Source: Hymenobacter armeniacus
GTDB taxonomy: Bacteria; Bacteroidota; Bacteroidia; Cytophagales; Hymenobacteraceae
DNA length: 64,000 nucleotides
Direction: 5' to 3'
NCBI RefSeq assembly: GCF_014699055.1
Contig: NZ_JACXAC010000001.1
Span: 434,001-498,000, forward strand
Position numbers and translations under genes: made by a program
Shown: piece by piece, positions 9,801 through 18,525 of the stretch
How positions within the stretch are numbered: the first letter of the stretch is position 1
How the letters are laid out: each line of letters begins with the position of its first letter
Notes under the pieces: model-generated
What the model saw: the letters and a program-made list of their open reading frames with translations, nothing else
What the model was told of the DNA's origin: nothing
Database searches by the model: none

Positions 9801-11319
9801 GCTCAACCAGCTCATCGAAAGCATTGCCTCGCCAGTGCTGGAAGTGAGCCGCGTGGTGCGCGCCATCTCGGAGGGCGACCTGACCCAGCGCGTGGAAGTG
9901 CCAACCACCGGCGACATCCTCGCCATGGCCAACGCCCTTAACCTCGCCGTGGAAAACCTGAACGAGCTGCTCGGCGAAATCAACGATTCGTCGCAGATTG
10001 TAGGTACTTCGTCGGAAGAAATGGCCGGCAAAGGCCAGGAAATGAGCCGCGTAACGGTCGACGTGGCCCTGGCCATGCAGCAAATGGCCGAAGGCGCTCA
10101 GAATCAGGCTTTGAAAACCGACCAGGCCTTCAAGCTGATTGAAGAAATCATGCAGGCCACCAAGGAAACGGCCAACAAGGCCGACGTGGTGAACAAATCG
10201 GCTATCCTGGGTGAGCAAACCTCGCAGCTCGGTCTGAAAACGGTGGCCGAAGTGGTGAAAAACATGGAAGAAATATCCAGCGCCGCCTCGCAGACCTCGC
10301 GCACCATCGAAGTACTCAGCACCCGTTCGGGTGAAATCAGCAAGTCGCTGGGTGTGATTACCGACATCGCCTCGCAAACCAACCTGCTGGCCCTGAACGC
10401 CGCCATCGAAGCCGCCCGCGCCGGGGAAGCCGGCCGCGGTTTCGCGGTGGTAGCCGAGGAAATCCGCAAGCTGGCCGAAGGCTCCCGCAAATCGGCCAAC
10501 GAAATTGCGACGCTGGTGGAAGACGTGAAAAAAGATACGTCGTCGGCCGCTACCGCTATTTCGACCATGGAAAACCGTGTGCTCAAGGGCAAGAACGCCA
10601 CGTTCGAAGCCAGCTCGGCCTTTAAGAACATTGCCACCAGCTCCGGCGAAACGCTCCGCACCTCGCGCGACATTCTCACGGCTACCGAGGTGCAGAAAAC
10701 CTCGATTGGCGACGTGGTGAAGTACGTGGAAGAAGTAGTAGCCATTGCCGAGCAGACGGCTACCGGCACGCAGCAGGTGGCCGGCACCGCCAAGCAGCTC
10801 TCCACGGCCATGCAGGAGCTGACCACCAGCTCCCAGCGCCTCACCGACATTGCCGACGACCTGCAGGCCGGCCTCGAAACTTTCCAGCTCAGCTCTTATA
10901 CCTACGAGCCGGAACCCGAGCCCCAGCCCGTGCGCCGTCCCATTGCCCGCGACGGCTACCGCACCCGCGAAACCACGTACGCCGCCGAGCCGCAAAATGG
11001 CATGGCGCCTCGCCGCCGTGGCCAGCAAGTCGAGCAGGAGGCACCGACCGCCAGCAACGGCCGTCAGAACGGTATGGCCCGCCGGATGCCCCGTCACGAA
11101 GCAGAAGTCCAGACTGCCGCGCCGGCAGCGCGGCGGTCGGCGCGTCCGGCACGGGCCGAAGCACCTGCCGCCCCCGCCAACAACCCAAACCAGGCTGCCG
11201 TTGCGCGGCGTGAGGCACGGGCGGCAGCTAAGCCCGCTCCCGAGCAGCCCAGAAACGGCCAGGACAACGGCAACGGTGCAGCCAAAAAAAACGCCCCTAA
11301 GGCCAAAGCCAAGAAATAA
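6874..11319 (+). CDS. Soluble poly-HAMP methyl-accepting chemotaxis-type receptor
   Basis: 1481 residues with no signal peptide, membrane segment or separate ligand-binding domain visible. After a disordered N-terminus (1-70) come about ten HAMP-like units. Nine of these have landmarks exactly 92 residues apart (204, 296, 388, 480, 572, 664, 756, 848, 940), with the signature EVTRVAxEVGTEGxLGGQA, WKxLTDNVNxMA and VAxGDLSQK. The same repeat type is known from fungal group III (Nik1/Os-1) osmosensing histidine kinases. The first unit (about 108-203) and last unit are more divergent. A classic MCP signalling tip ([18 protein letters not shown]) lies near residue 1166. The last 140 residues are a low-complexity Ala/Pro/Arg/Lys tail ending KAKAKK, with no CheR-docking pentapeptide. 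It heads an operon with cheW, cheY, cheA and cheC and would control CheA in the cytoplasm. Confidence 0.93.
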   Translation: MASPKSPQAKPRRTPEVEAPDVDTGGKPDAGAVSALDVVRTNNDLTRKKGGSRGSIDTQDPGYVNDQLNRVLYALDAFKKGDVSVRLTKQNDDIFAEIAEAYNSMVDMIAGVGGEVSRISKVAGVEGNLKARASSDGAAGFWRDMVNNINGLVDSIAVPVLEVGKVLKNISRGNLDESFQIPVSGDFKLMAETINKTIDNLNIFAGEVTRVAQEVGTEGKLGGQASVPNVGGIWKDLTDNVNNMASNLTVQVRDIANVATAVAKGDLSQKITVDVKGEFLQLKQNLNQMVDSLNLFAGEVTRVAQEVGTEGKLGGQASVPNVAGVWKDLTDNVNNMASNLTSQVRDIANVATAVAKGDLSQKVTVDVKGELLQLKQNLNQMVDSLNLFAGEVTRVAQEVGTEGRLGGQAVVPNVAGVWKDLTDNVNYMASNLTSQVRDIANVATAVAKGDLTQTVTVDVKGEFLQLKQNLNQMVASLNLFAGEVTRVAQEVGTEGKLGGQASVPNVAGVWKALTDNVNDMAAALTSQVRDIANVATAVARGDLSQKMTVNVKGEILELKNILNQMVDSLNIFGDEVTRVAREVGTEGKLGGQAVVPRVGGTWKELTDNVNTMASNLTSQVRDIANVATAVSKGDLSQKITVDVKGELLDLKDNLNQMVDSLNIFAGEVTRVAREVGTEGILGGQANVPKVSGTWKDLTDNVNTMASNLTSQMRDIANVATAVAKGDLSQKITVNVRGELLQLKENLNEMVDSLNTFGDEVTRVAREVGTEGKLGGQAKVPNVRGTWKDLTDNVNTMASNLTSQVRDIANVATAVSRGDLSQKVSVNVNGELLDLKDNLNRMVDSLNIFAGEVTRVAQEVGTEGKLGGQASVPGVAGVWKELTDNVNYMASNLTTQVRGLVKVVTAVSKGDLTQKLTLQAKGEVADLADTINSMVDDLNRLASEVSRVAKVAGVEGKLTERATVGGVSGSWKELVDTLNQLIESIASPVLEVSRVVRAISEGDLTQRVEVPTTGDILAMANALNLAVENLNELLGEINDSSQIVGTSSEEMAGKGQEMSRVTVDVALAMQQMAEGAQNQALKTDQAFKLIEEIMQATKETANKADVVNKSAILGEQTSQLGLKTVAEVVKNMEEISSAASQTSRTIEVLSTRSGEISKSLGVITDIASQTNLLALNAAIEAARAGEAGRGFAVVAEEIRKLAEGSRKSANEIATLVEDVKKDTSSAATAISTMENRVLKGKNATFEASSAFKNIATSSGETLRTSRDILTATEVQKTSIGDVVKYVEEVVAIAEQTATGTQQVAGTAKQLSTAMQELTTSSQRLTDIADDLQAGLETFQLSSYTYEPEPEPQPVRRPIARDGYRTRETTYAAEPQNGMAPRRRGQQVEQEAPTASNGRQNGMARRMPRHEAEVQTAAPAARRSARPARAEAPAAPANNPNQAAVARREARAAAKPAPEQPRNGQDNGNGAAKKNAPKAKAKK
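7483..9693 (+). repeat. 276-bp tandem coding repeats (HAMP units)
   Basis: The codon for the first residue of FAGEV or its equivalent recurs at 7483, 7759, 8035, 8311, 8587, 8863, 9139, 9415 and 9691, a strict 276-base period. Neighbouring units are nearly identical over long stretches of DNA, for example GGCGAAGTAACCCGCGTGGC. This suggests duplication or gene conversion. The repeats are in-frame coding sequence, not a CRISPR array. Confidence 0.95.
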
Positions 11320-11356
11320 TCGTCAATCCACTGCCTAGCTTTTTATTGTTTTCCGC

Positions 11357-11884
11357 ATGGCCGAGATTGAATTAGCCGCCGTACCCAAACCCGAACGCGC
11401 CAAACCCGCTGAGCTGGTTCAACTCATTGTGTTTCGGCTCGGCGACGAAGACTATGGCATCCGCATCGAGCAAGTAAAGGAAGTCACCGTGACTCCGGAA
11501 GTGGCTCGAATGCCCAAAACGCCGCCCTTTATTAAAGGCATTGCCAACCTACGGGGCGACATCATCGCCATTCTGGACCTGGAAGAGCGGTTTCGGCTTC
11601 GGCCGGCTGGCCGCCCCATTCCGGAGCGCAGCTACACGGTGGCCGTGGAGGCCGCCGACTACACGCTCGGGCTGATGGTACGCGAAGTGCCGCGCCCGTT
11701 CACGTTGCCCCTGAGCCAGATAGAGCCCGCGCCGGAGTTTGTGCAAGACGCCACCACCCGCGACAAATACCTGGAAGGCATTGCCAAGCTGCCAGAGGGC
11801 GGCATCATCATCGTGCTGGACATGCGCAAGCTCCTCACGCCCAGTGAGGTGATGCGATTGCCAGGCAAAGCGGCATCTTCGTAG
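11357..11884 (+). CDS. cheW: CheW adaptor protein
   Basis: 175 residues. Couples the receptor to the kinase CheA. The CheW fold is recognisable: LIVFRLGDEDYGIRIEQVKEV near the start, the IKGIANLRGDIIAILDLEERF motif of the receptor-binding face, and the later KYLEGIAKLPEGGIIIVLDM segment. It starts 37 bases after the receptor stop and ends 63 bases before the response regulator, so it sits inside the operon. Length is typical of the family plus a 15-residue N-terminal extension and a short C-terminal one. The position between receptor and kinase agrees with its role. Confidence 0.95.
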   Translation: MAEIELAAVPKPERAKPAELVQLIVFRLGDEDYGIRIEQVKEVTVTPEVARMPKTPPFIKGIANLRGDIIAILDLEERFRLRPAGRPIPERSYTVAVEAADYTLGLMVREVPRPFTLPLSQIEPAPEFVQDATTRDKYLEGIAKLPEGGIIIVLDMRKLLTPSEVMRLPGKAASS

Positions 11885-11947
11885 CCGCTGAGCCGTACAA
11901 CGCCGGGCCGGGCTATGTAGCCTTGGCCGTTTTCCCGTTACATTTCC

Positions 11948-12349
11948 ATGTCACCCAATTCCATGAATAAGCGCATCCTCATCGTCGACGACTCTTTTTA
12001 CATGCGCACGATGCTCAAAAACATGCTCACCGATGCCGGGTACGAGGTGGTGGGCGAAGCCGCCAATGGCGCGCAAGCCCTGGAGATGGCCACCGCCACT
12101 ACCCCCGACCTCATTACCCTCGACGTGATTTTGCCCGATAACACCGGCCTCGACGTGCTCAAGAGCCTGCGTCAGTCGCAGCCTTCGGCCAAAGTGGTGA
12201 TGTGCAGCGCCGTGGGCCAGGAAGTTATCGTGAACGAAGCCATCGAGAACGGCGCCCTCGCCTACATCGTGAAGCCGTTTTCGGAAGAGAAAGTGTTGGA
12301 AATTGTGGGGGCGGCGCTGAAAAGCGACTCTCCGGAACAGGCTGCCTAA
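11948..12349 (+). CDS. cheY: CheY-like single-domain response regulator
   Basis: 133 residues counted from the ATG at 11948; a second ATG at 11963 (Met6, MNKRILIVDD) is an equally good start. It is a lone receiver domain: acidic pair Asp14-Asp15, phosphoacceptor Asp59 in LITLDVILPD, the conserved Ser of VVMCSAVG and the Lys of VKPF. There is no output domain, so it should act as a diffusible signal phosphorylated by the CheA encoded next and dephosphorylated by the CheC at the end of the operon. There is no flagellar gene in the window; the target may be gliding, type IV pili or something non-motile. Confidence 0.93.
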   Translation: MSPNSMNKRILIVDDSFYMRTMLKNMLTDAGYEVVGEAANGAQALEMATATTPDLITLDVILPDNTGLDVLKSLRQSQPSAKVVMCSAVGQEVIVNEAIENGALAYIVKPFSEEKVLEIVGAALKSDSPEQAA

Positions 12350-12454
12350 GGTGCTCTTCTTCTGCCTCGTCGCAACGCCGCCACTCACCCGCAAGGGTGG
12401 GGCAGGGTTGCGCGCGGCACTGTGTGCGCAGGCCATTTCAATGACCGACGGCCT

Positions 12455-14095
12455 ATGAAAACGCGCGACCAGGAATACCGGGAGATGTTTATGGCGGAGG
12501 CCCTGGAGTACTACGACTCCATGAGCCGACACCTGAGCGAGCTCGAACGCAACCCCAACGCGGGCCCGGCACTCAATGAGCTTTTCCGGCTCATGCACAA
12601 CCTCAAGGCGAACGCCCGGGCCATGGGTTTCAACGACCTGGGAGAAGTCGCTCACCACTTGGAAACGCTGTTCGGCCTCATCCGGGACCAGGAACGGACG
12701 TTCAGCGGGTCGCTCATTCGGGTGGTGTTTGCCGGCGTAGATGCTTTGGGCAACATGATTCGGGCCGTGGGCGCCAACCAGCCCTTGCCCGATGCCACCG
12801 CCCTGCTCGAAAACCTCGACCGGCTGGTGCGCGGCGAAGAGCCCATCCTCGACGAAACCGAAGCGGCGGAAACCGAAGAGGAATCCAATAAAAAAATGGA
12901 GCTATCCGACCTGGTGTACATCCAGGTGAAGAAGCTCGACAACCTGCTCAACTTGGTGGGCGAATTGGTGATTGACCGCGACCGGATAATGACCCTGGCG
13001 CAGGAGCTCGACAACCCCGCCCTGCTGGCCACGGCCCAGCACCTGTTCCGCATCTCCGACGACTTGCAGTACAGCGTGATGGACGCCCGCCTGGTAGGCG
13101 TGGGCGTGCTGCTGAACAAGTTTCCCCGCGTGGTGCGCGATGTGGCCTCCGCCGAAGACAAGGAAGTGGAACTCACCCTGAGCGGGCAGGATGTGCAGAT
13201 TGACCGCAATATTCTGCAAATCATCACCGATGCGCTGCTGCACTTGGTGCGCAACGCCGTCAGCCACGGCCTCGAAACCAAAGAGCAGCGCGCCAAAGCC
13301 GGCAAGCCGCCCGTGGGCCGGCTCACCCTTTCGGCCCTGACCGAGCGCGACGACGTGCTCATTCAGGTGGGCGACGACGGCCGCGGCATCGACACCGAAT
13401 CGGTGCGGCGCAAGGCCGTGGAGCGCGGCCTGACCACGGCCAGCGCGGCGGCCGGCCTGAGCGAGCAGGCCGTATGGGCTTTTCTCTTTGAGCCGGGCTT
13501 TTCGATGGCGCAGCAGGTAACCGACATCTCGGGCCGCGGCGTGGGCCTCGACGTGGTAAAGCTGGCCCTCGATTCGCTGGGCGGCCAGCTCCGCGTGGAA
13601 TCGCAGTTGGGCGTAGGCACCACGTTCACGCTGGTGCTGCCCACGTCCATTGCCGTGAAAGGCGCGTTGCTGGTGGAAGTGGAGGAGCGGCCCTATGCCG
13701 TGCCCCTGCTGCACACCGACACGGTGCTGTCGCTGCACCCCGGCCAGATTTCGGTGGTGGGCGGCGTGATGGTTACGCATTTTCAGGAGCAGTCGGTACC
13801 GCTGGTGCCCCTGCGCCAGCTGCTGTACGACGAAGGCGACGGGCCCCTGCCCCTGGCCACGCGCGACGACATCGTGGGCCCCCAGCAGGTGCTGGTGGTC
13901 AATTACAATAACCGCCGGCTGGGCTTGGTGGTTGACCGGTTTATCCGGCAGCAAAACATTGTCATTAAACCCCTGAGCAAGCCGCTGGACACCATCGACC
14001 TGTTTGGGGGAGTTACCCTGCTGGGCAGCGGGCAGGTGTGCCTGGTGCTGGACGTGCCCGCCCTGACCCGGTTGTTCCTAAACAAACGCCCCTAA
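12455..14095 (+). CDS. cheA: CheA chemosensory histidine kinase
   Basis: 546 residues from the ATG at 12455; the frame extends 33 bases upstream to a GTG but without homology. Order: a P1/Hpt domain with phosphorylatable His48 in RLMHNLKANARAMGF, an acidic linker, the P3 dimerisation helix starting near KLDNLLNLVGELVIDR, the P4 ATPase with N-box LVRNAVSHGLE, G1 box DDGRGID and G2 box GRGVGLDVV, then a CheW-like P5 domain. A CheY-binding P2 domain is not apparent, so the kinase is shorter than E. coli CheA (654 residues). It reads the receptor state through CheW and phosphorylates the CheY upstream. The 105-base gap before it holds no gene. Confidence 0.95.
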   Translation: MKTRDQEYREMFMAEALEYYDSMSRHLSELERNPNAGPALNELFRLMHNLKANARAMGFNDLGEVAHHLETLFGLIRDQERTFSGSLIRVVFAGVDALGNMIRAVGANQPLPDATALLENLDRLVRGEEPILDETEAAETEEESNKKMELSDLVYIQVKKLDNLLNLVGELVIDRDRIMTLAQELDNPALLATAQHLFRISDDLQYSVMDARLVGVGVLLNKFPRVVRDVASAEDKEVELTLSGQDVQIDRNILQIITDALLHLVRNAVSHGLETKEQRAKAGKPPVGRLTLSALTERDDVLIQVGDDGRGIDTESVRRKAVERGLTTASAAAGLSEQAVWAFLFEPGFSMAQQVTDISGRGVGLDVVKLALDSLGGQLRVESQLGVGTTFTLVLPTSIAVKGALLVEVEERPYAVPLLHTDTVLSLHPGQISVVGGVMVTHFQEQSVPLVPLRQLLYDEGDGPLPLATRDDIVGPQQVLVVNYNNRRLGLVVDRFIRQQNIVIKPLSKPLDTIDLFGGVTLLGSGQVCLVLDVPALTRLFLNKRP

Positions 14096-14151
14096 GTTTT
14101 CCTTTTTTCACCTTCAGTCCTCGCTGCTGCACTTTCCCTTTCTTCGACGCT

Positions 14152-14784
14152 ATGGATTTATCGATGACAGATTTAGAGCGAGATATAATCCGCGAGATTT
14201 TGAACATCGGCTTGGCGCGCGCCGCCGATTCGTTCGCCGTCATTGCCCAGGAGCGCGTGTTGTTGGAAGTGCCCAACATCGACCTGCTGATGAGCGAGGA
14301 CATCATGCGCAAAGTGCGTGAGTACCAGTCGCGGCACGTAGCCATTCAGTCCGACATTCGCGGCGACTTCAACGGCACCACGCTCATGTTTTTCTCGGGG
14401 CAGCACATTCAGCGCCTGTCGCGGGTGTGCCTGCGGATGAACGCCCCCGAAGCGCTGGAAGTCAATGAGCTGCAGGAGTCGCTGCTGCTCGAAATCAGCA
14501 ACATCATTACTGGGGCCTTGGTCACGCAATTGGCCAATATTCTGAAAGCCAATATCTATGGCGCGCCGCCCACGGCGCCGCGCGGCGACATTGCCGACAT
14601 GATGCAGAACCTGCTGCCCCAGCAGCAACTGCAGCCGCTGATTTTTTCGGTTATCACGCAGTTTTCCGATAAAGACAACATGGTGGAATTGCCGCTCATG
14701 TTGTTTTTTGACCGCGTGACGTTTGCCAAAATTCTCGAAATCATTCGCAGCTACGATTTCCTGGGCAGCCAGATGTCGGCGTAA
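14152..14784 (+). CDS. cheC: CheC-class CheY-phosphate phosphatase
   Basis: 210 residues from the ATG at 14152. The CheC/CheX/FliY phosphatase consensus [DS]-x3-E-x2-N-x22-P is met exactly twice: Asp11, Glu15, Asn18, Pro41, and again in the second half (Ser, Glu, Asn in SLLLEISN followed 22 residues later by Pro in GAPP). Two intact centres point to an active CheC-type or FliY-type enzyme rather than a one-site CheX-like form. It closes the operon 56 bases after cheA and should drain phosphate from the operon's CheY. In Bacillus-type systems CheC partners with CheD; no cheD is seen in the window. The 37-bp palindrome at 14811 follows. Confidence 0.9.
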   Translation: MDLSMTDLERDIIREILNIGLARAADSFAVIAQERVLLEVPNIDLLMSEDIMRKVREYQSRHVAIQSDIRGDFNGTTLMFFSGQHIQRLSRVCLRMNAPEALEVNELQESLLLEISNIITGALVTQLANILKANIYGAPPTAPRGDIADMMQNLLPQQQLQPLIFSVITQFSDKDNMVELPLMLFFDRVTFAKILEIIRSYDFLGSQMSA

Positions 14785-14810
14785 AGTAGAGTAGCGCCTT
14801 TGTTGAATGT

Positions 14811-14904
14811 GAACGTCATGCTGAGCCTGCCGAAGCAGCTCTACCGCAGCAGTATGTAGGTACTTGCGCGGTAGAGCTGCTTCGGCAGGCTCAGCATGAC
14901 GTTC
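14811..14904. repeat. Intergenic palindromic element, 37-bp perfect arms
   Basis: Arms at 14811-14847 and 14868-14904 are exact reverse complements (37 of 37) around a 20-base loop. Outer bases read GAACGTCATGCTGAGCC. It sits 27 bases after cheC and 56 bases before the ureohydrolase ATG. Its outer GTCATnCTGA/G core links it to the elements at 19855, 23742, 28183 and, more weakly, 45161. Confidence 0.95.
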
Positions 14905-14960
14905 TGCTTTGGCGTATTGCACGCCCCAACCCCAATCAATCCAAATTCATCCCTTTTCCC

Positions 14961-16055
14961 ATGTCTAAAAACGACGCGGCCTTGGCCCAAAAAATAGCTT
15001 CTTTCGACCCCAACGCACCCGGCGACGTGGCCGGCGGCCTGTTTGGCTTGCCCTTCACCCCGGAAGAGGCCCGGGTGGTGGTGGTGCCCGTGCCGTGGGA
15101 AGTGACGGTGAGCTACCGTGCCGGCACCGCCGAAGGCCCCGCCGCCATCCACGAAGCTTCCCTGCAGGTTGACCTCTACGACCCCGACCTGCCCGAGGCC
15201 TGGAAGCTGGGCTTGGCCATGGAGGCAGAAGACGAAGCCATTGCCGCCGCCAGCCGCCAACTGCGCCCCAAGGCCGCCGATTACATCGAATGGATAGAAG
15301 CCGGCGAGCCCGAAGAGGGCCTGAAAAAGCACGGCGGCGTGCCCGGCCAGGTGACGGTGGAAGGCGAAAAAATGCTGAACTGGCTCAAGGACAAAACCGG
15401 CGCCCTGCTCGACGCTGGCAAAAGCGTGGTGGTGCTGGGCGGCGACCACAGTACGCCCCTGGGCTACCTGCACGCGCTGGCCGAGCGCCACGAGGAGTTT
15501 GCCATTCTGCAGTTTGACGCGCACTGCGACTTGCGCCCGGCTTACGAAGGCTTTAAGTACTCGCACGCCAGCATCATGTACAACGCGCTGGAGCTGCCGC
15601 AAGTTAAAAAGCTGGTGCAGGTGGGCATCCGCGACTACTGCCAGCAGGAGGCCGAGCTCATTGAGACGTCAAACGGCCGTGTGGCCTTGTTTGGGCAGCG
15701 CTTTCTGAGCGACGAGAAGTTTGCCAAGAAGTCCTGGAAGAAAGTGTGTGGCAAAATCATCGCCCAACTGCCCAAAAAGGTGTACATCAGCTTCGACATC
15801 GACGGGCTGGACCCCAAGCTCTGCCCCGGCACCGGCACGCCCGTGCCCGGCGGCTTGGAGTATGAGGAAGCCACCTACCTGCTGCGCGCCATCGTGCGCG
15901 AGGGCATCCAAATTATCGGGTGCGACCTCAACGAAGTAGCCCCCGGCGACACCGAGTGGAACGCCATCGTGGGCGCGCGCCTGCTCTACCAACTTTGCAA
16001 CTGGATGGCCGTATCTCAGGGCAAATTGGCGGCCAAGGGCGTGGCCGCCGAGTAA
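14961..16055 (+). CDS. Arginase/agmatinase/formimidoylglutamase family ureohydrolase
   Basis: 364 residues. Members hydrolyse a guanidino or formimino group with a two-manganese centre. The metal motifs are all present: GGDHS at residues 160-164, FDAHCDLR, and SFDIDGLDPKLCPGTGTPVP. The protein has about 60 residues more than classical agmatinases, including an inserted region near residues 85-140, as is common in Bacteroidota agmatinase-family proteins. The substrate cannot be fixed from sequence: agmatine, arginine and formimidoylglutamate are all possible, and no histidine-utilisation or polyamine gene is adjacent. The 112-residue membrane protein follows 27 bases later on the same strand. 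Confidence 0.9.
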   Translation: MSKNDAALAQKIASFDPNAPGDVAGGLFGLPFTPEEARVVVVPVPWEVTVSYRAGTAEGPAAIHEASLQVDLYDPDLPEAWKLGLAMEAEDEAIAAASRQLRPKAADYIEWIEAGEPEEGLKKHGGVPGQVTVEGEKMLNWLKDKTGALLDAGKSVVVLGGDHSTPLGYLHALAERHEEFAILQFDAHCDLRPAYEGFKYSHASIMYNALELPQVKKLVQVGIRDYCQQEAELIETSNGRVALFGQRFLSDEKFAKKSWKKVCGKIIAQLPKKVYISFDIDGLDPKLCPGTGTPVPGGLEYEEATYLLRAIVREGIQIIGCDLNEVAPGDTEWNAIVGARLLYQLCNWMAVSQGKLAAKGVAAE

Positions 16056-16082
16056 GCTTCTTTCACCTCAACCGACGTTTTT

Positions 16083-16421
16083 ATGCTGGGTTTTATTCTC
16101 AAAATTGTGCTCACGGCCGGGCTGGTGTATGGCCTGAGCATGGTGCTGCCGGGCGTGGCCTTGGGTAGTTTTGGCAGCGCCATCATCTTGGTGCTGGTGC
16201 TGGGCGTGCTCAACGCCGTGGTCAAGCCCATCCTCAAAATCCTGGGCTTTCCCATTACCGTGCTCACGCTGGGCTTGTTCCTGCTGGTCATCAACGTCAT
16301 CATCGTGAAGCTGGCAGATTTCCTCATGACGAGCTTCGACGTGCACGGCTTTTTGAATGCGCTGATATTCAGCTTGGCGCTGTCGGTGGTGAATGCCCTG
16401 GTCGACTTGGTGGTCGACTAG
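16083..16421 (+). CDS. Phage-holin-family (YvlD-like) small membrane protein
   Basis: 112 residues, almost entirely hydrophobic, with about four membrane helices. The stretch VLGVLNAVVKPILKILGFPI followed by TVLTLGLFLLVIN is typical of the PF04020 family (YvlD-like proteins, labelled phage holin family IV). Despite the family name these are ordinary chromosomal membrane proteins with no proven holin role, and no phage genes are nearby. The gene follows the ureohydrolase by 27 bases and is closed by the terminator at 16442. Confidence 0.85.
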   Translation: MLGFILKIVLTAGLVYGLSMVLPGVALGSFGSAIILVLVLGVLNAVVKPILKILGFPITVLTLGLFLLVINVIIVKLADFLMTSFDVHGFLNALIFSLALSVVNALVDLVVD

Positions 16422-16441
16422 CGACGCGCACCATTGCAATT

Positions 16442-16478
16442 AAAAAGCCCCGACTGCAACTGCGGTCGGGGCTTTTTT
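16442..16478. terminator. Bidirectional terminator between convergent genes
   Basis: AAAAAGCCCCGAC / GTCGGGGCTTTTTT hairpin with A-run and T-run on opposite sides. It lies between the membrane protein (plus) and the DUF4349 gene (minus) and can serve both. Confidence 0.9.
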
Positions 16479-16496
16479 GTGACTGGTCCGTTGGCT

Positions 16497-17369
16497 TCAG
16501 GCCAGACGGCGGCGCCAGCGCCGCATGGCCACCCAGGACAGCGCCGCCACCACCAGCAGCGGCCAGATGCTGACGAGACCGATGAGCAAGCTCGTGAGCA
16601 AAGTCCAGCCGGAGTAGAAAGAATCGACCAAACGGCTGGCAAACGACACCACCGGCGCGTCGTGCACCGGCTGCACCAACGGCTGGTAGCAAATGAGCGA
16701 AATGGTGGAATAAGCCACTTCGTCGTTGAGCGTTTTGAGGCGGCTTTCGGTGCTTTCGATTTCTTCGCGCACTTCGCCAATTTTGCCTTCAATCTCCAGA
16801 ATTTCGCTGATTTTGCGGGCGCGGCTTAGCAGGTCGACGTACCGCTTCTCGACGGCGCGCTTGGTGGCGAGGCGGGCCGCCACGTCGGCGTGCTGGGCCG
16901 TGACGTCGTCGGTGGTGAGCTTCTTTTCTTCCACCGTGCCCAGGCCACCGAGGGCTGCCATCAGGGCCTGAAAGCGCGCCGGCGCCACCCGAATGGTCAT
17001 GGCCTGCCGCCACTCGCCGTCGGTGCGGGCCTCGGTGGCGGCGCTGAGGTAGCCGCCGGTGCGCCGCACCAAGCTGTCGAGGCTGGCACTGGCGCGGGGC
17101 AGGCTGACCACCTTCAAGCGCAAATCGGCGTGGTAGATGAGCAGCCGGGCCGGAACAACGGCCGCGGTGGGCACGGGCATTGGCGGGGCTTGCACGTCGG
17201 CGGTGGCGCTCTCGCTCCGCTGGTCGGGGCTAGCGGCGTCCAGAGGCGGTGCCATCATCACGTTTGCCTGAACGGAGTCAGCAACGGCTCCGCCAGCCTC
17301 TTTTTGCGCGTGGCTGCAGCCGCACAACCAGGCGGCCAGCCCGAGGGTAATCCCAAAGGTGTAGTTCAT
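16497..17369 (-). CDS. DUF4349 lipoprotein (copy 1)
   Basis: 290 residues. A lipoprotein signal ends in the lipobox LCGC (around residues 15-18). A linker rich in Ala, Pro, Ser and Thr leads to the DUF4349 domain: LLIYHADLRLKV, then RTGGYLSA, AMTIRVAP and TDDVTAQHADVAARLATK, ending in a coiled-coil segment (LEIEGKIGEVREEIESTESR). One membrane helix follows near the C-terminus (WPLLVVAALSWVAM) with a basic end. The layout suggests a periplasmic coiled-coil protein anchored at both ends. It is a paralogue of the gene just upstream (17501-18364). Function unknown; some family members were linked to envelope stress. Confidence 0.85.
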   Translation of the reverse strand: MNYTFGITLGLAAWLCGCSHAQKEAGGAVADSVQANVMMAPPLDAASPDQRSESATADVQAPPMPVPTAAVVPARLLIYHADLRLKVVSLPRASASLDSLVRRTGGYLSAATEARTDGEWRQAMTIRVAPARFQALMAALGGLGTVEEKKLTTDDVTAQHADVAARLATKRAVEKRYVDLLSRARKISEILEIEGKIGEVREEIESTESRLKTLNDEVAYSTISLICYQPLVQPVHDAPVVSFASRLVDSFYSGWTLLTSLLIGLVSIWPLLVVAALSWVAMRRWRRRLA

Positions 17370-17500
17370 GTTTTTTCAGCAAGTGGTGAAAACCGGACCA
17401 GTAGCCGCGCGCCTTTCGGACCAACGCACCACGAACAAAATTTAATATAGCCGTCAAGCAAGAAACTGTTTCTGCGACTGCGAGGCTTCCGCACGGCTGG

Positions 17501-18364
17501 TCACGCCGGCGTCTGGTGCCGCAAGCGCCACCACCGAACGCCCCCCGTTACCACGCCTGCCACCAGCAGCAGGGGCCATAAATTGGTGAGGAGTACCAAA
17601 AAGCTCATCACCACCGACCACCCTTGGCCGAACGCCTCCCGGAACTGCGGCGCAAAAGCCGGCACCGGCGCGCTGGGCGCCGCGGAAGGCAGCAACTGCC
17701 GCACGTGCAGCGTGAGCGTGGCCCACCGGCCCTGCGCGCCAAACTGCTGCAAGCGGGTTCGCGCGTCGGTCACGTCGGCTTGCGCCCGGTGCTGCGCAGC
17801 CACCAAACGCTTCACTTCGGCCGCGTTCGTCGTTTTGGCCAGCAGTTGCTGGTATTTGGTTTGGGCCGTTTGTTGGTTGGCGAGGGCAGTGGTGGCCGCC
17901 AGGACATCGGCCGTGACGTCGGCCGACGTCACGTCTTTATTCTCGACGTGGCCCAGCTTGCCCAAGGCGGCTACCAGCCGCACAAATTTGGTTGGCGGCA
18001 CTTTGATGGTCATCACCTGCCGGATTTGGCCGTCGGTGCGGGTTTCGTGGGCGGTGGCCAGGTAGGCGCCGTGCTCTTCCAGCAGGCTGTCGATGCGAGG
18101 GCTGGCCGTTTCGAAATCATCCACGGCCAGGTCCAGCTTGCCTTCGTACACCACGAGGCGAGCAGCGCTGGCGGCCGTAGCAACGGATGGGTCGGGGCCC
18201 GTTGCTAGCTCGGCCGTATCGGTCATCGCCCCGAGAGGCGCGGTGTTGGCCGAAGGGGCCACGGTAGCGGTTTGCGAGTCGGGCGTGGCGGCTTGTTCCT
18301 TCGCGGATTGGCTGCACCCCATCACTCCGAGCCCCAAGAGGGCCGGAAAAATCAGGTATTTCAT
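17501..18364 (-). CDS. DUF4349 lipoprotein (copy 2)
   Basis: 287 residues from the ATG at 18364, which gives a clean lipoprotein signal (MKYLIFPALLGLGVMGC); the open frame upstream lacks sense. It has the same plan as its neighbour: a linker, a DUF4349 core (LVVYEGKLDLAVDDFE, MTIKVPPTKF, TSADVTADV), a coiled coil and a C-terminal membrane helix (LWPLLLVAGVVTGGV) followed by basic residues. Similarity to copy 1 is clear in order of motifs but modest in identity, so the duplication is old. The two lie in tandem with a 131-base gap. Confidence 0.85.
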   Translation of the reverse strand: MKYLIFPALLGLGVMGCSQSAKEQAATPDSQTATVAPSANTAPLGAMTDTAELATGPDPSVATAASAARLVVYEGKLDLAVDDFETASPRIDSLLEEHGAYLATAHETRTDGQIRQVMTIKVPPTKFVRLVAALGKLGHVENKDVTSADVTADVLAATTALANQQTAQTKYQQLLAKTTNAAEVKRLVAAQHRAQADVTDARTRLQQFGAQGRWATLTLHVRQLLPSAAPSAPVPAFAPQFREAFGQGWSVVMSFLVLLTNLWPLLLVAGVVTGGVRWWRLRHQTPA

Positions 18365-18455
18365 CGGAAATTTTTGGGGAAAGCTGAAAGTGAAAACAAC
18401 CAGCGGCGCAGCTGTCCCTTTATCCTGCCAGCCCCGTGGGGGTAACCCACGGATA

Positions 18456-18489
18456 TCAAAAAAGCCCGCCATGTGAATGGCGGGCTTTT
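18456..18489 (-). terminator. Terminator of murA
   Basis: Hairpin CAAAAAAGCCCGCCAT / ATGGCGGGCTTTTG starting 37 bases after the murA stop, with a T-run on the minus strand. Confidence 0.85.
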
Positions 18490-18525
18490 GAGGATGCAAC
18501 CTGATACTGATTGACGAGCAAGTAA

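Noticed and set aside
16083..16421. Phage holin as evidence of a prophage
   Set aside because: YvlD-like proteins are widespread chromosomal membrane proteins and no phage genes are nearby.
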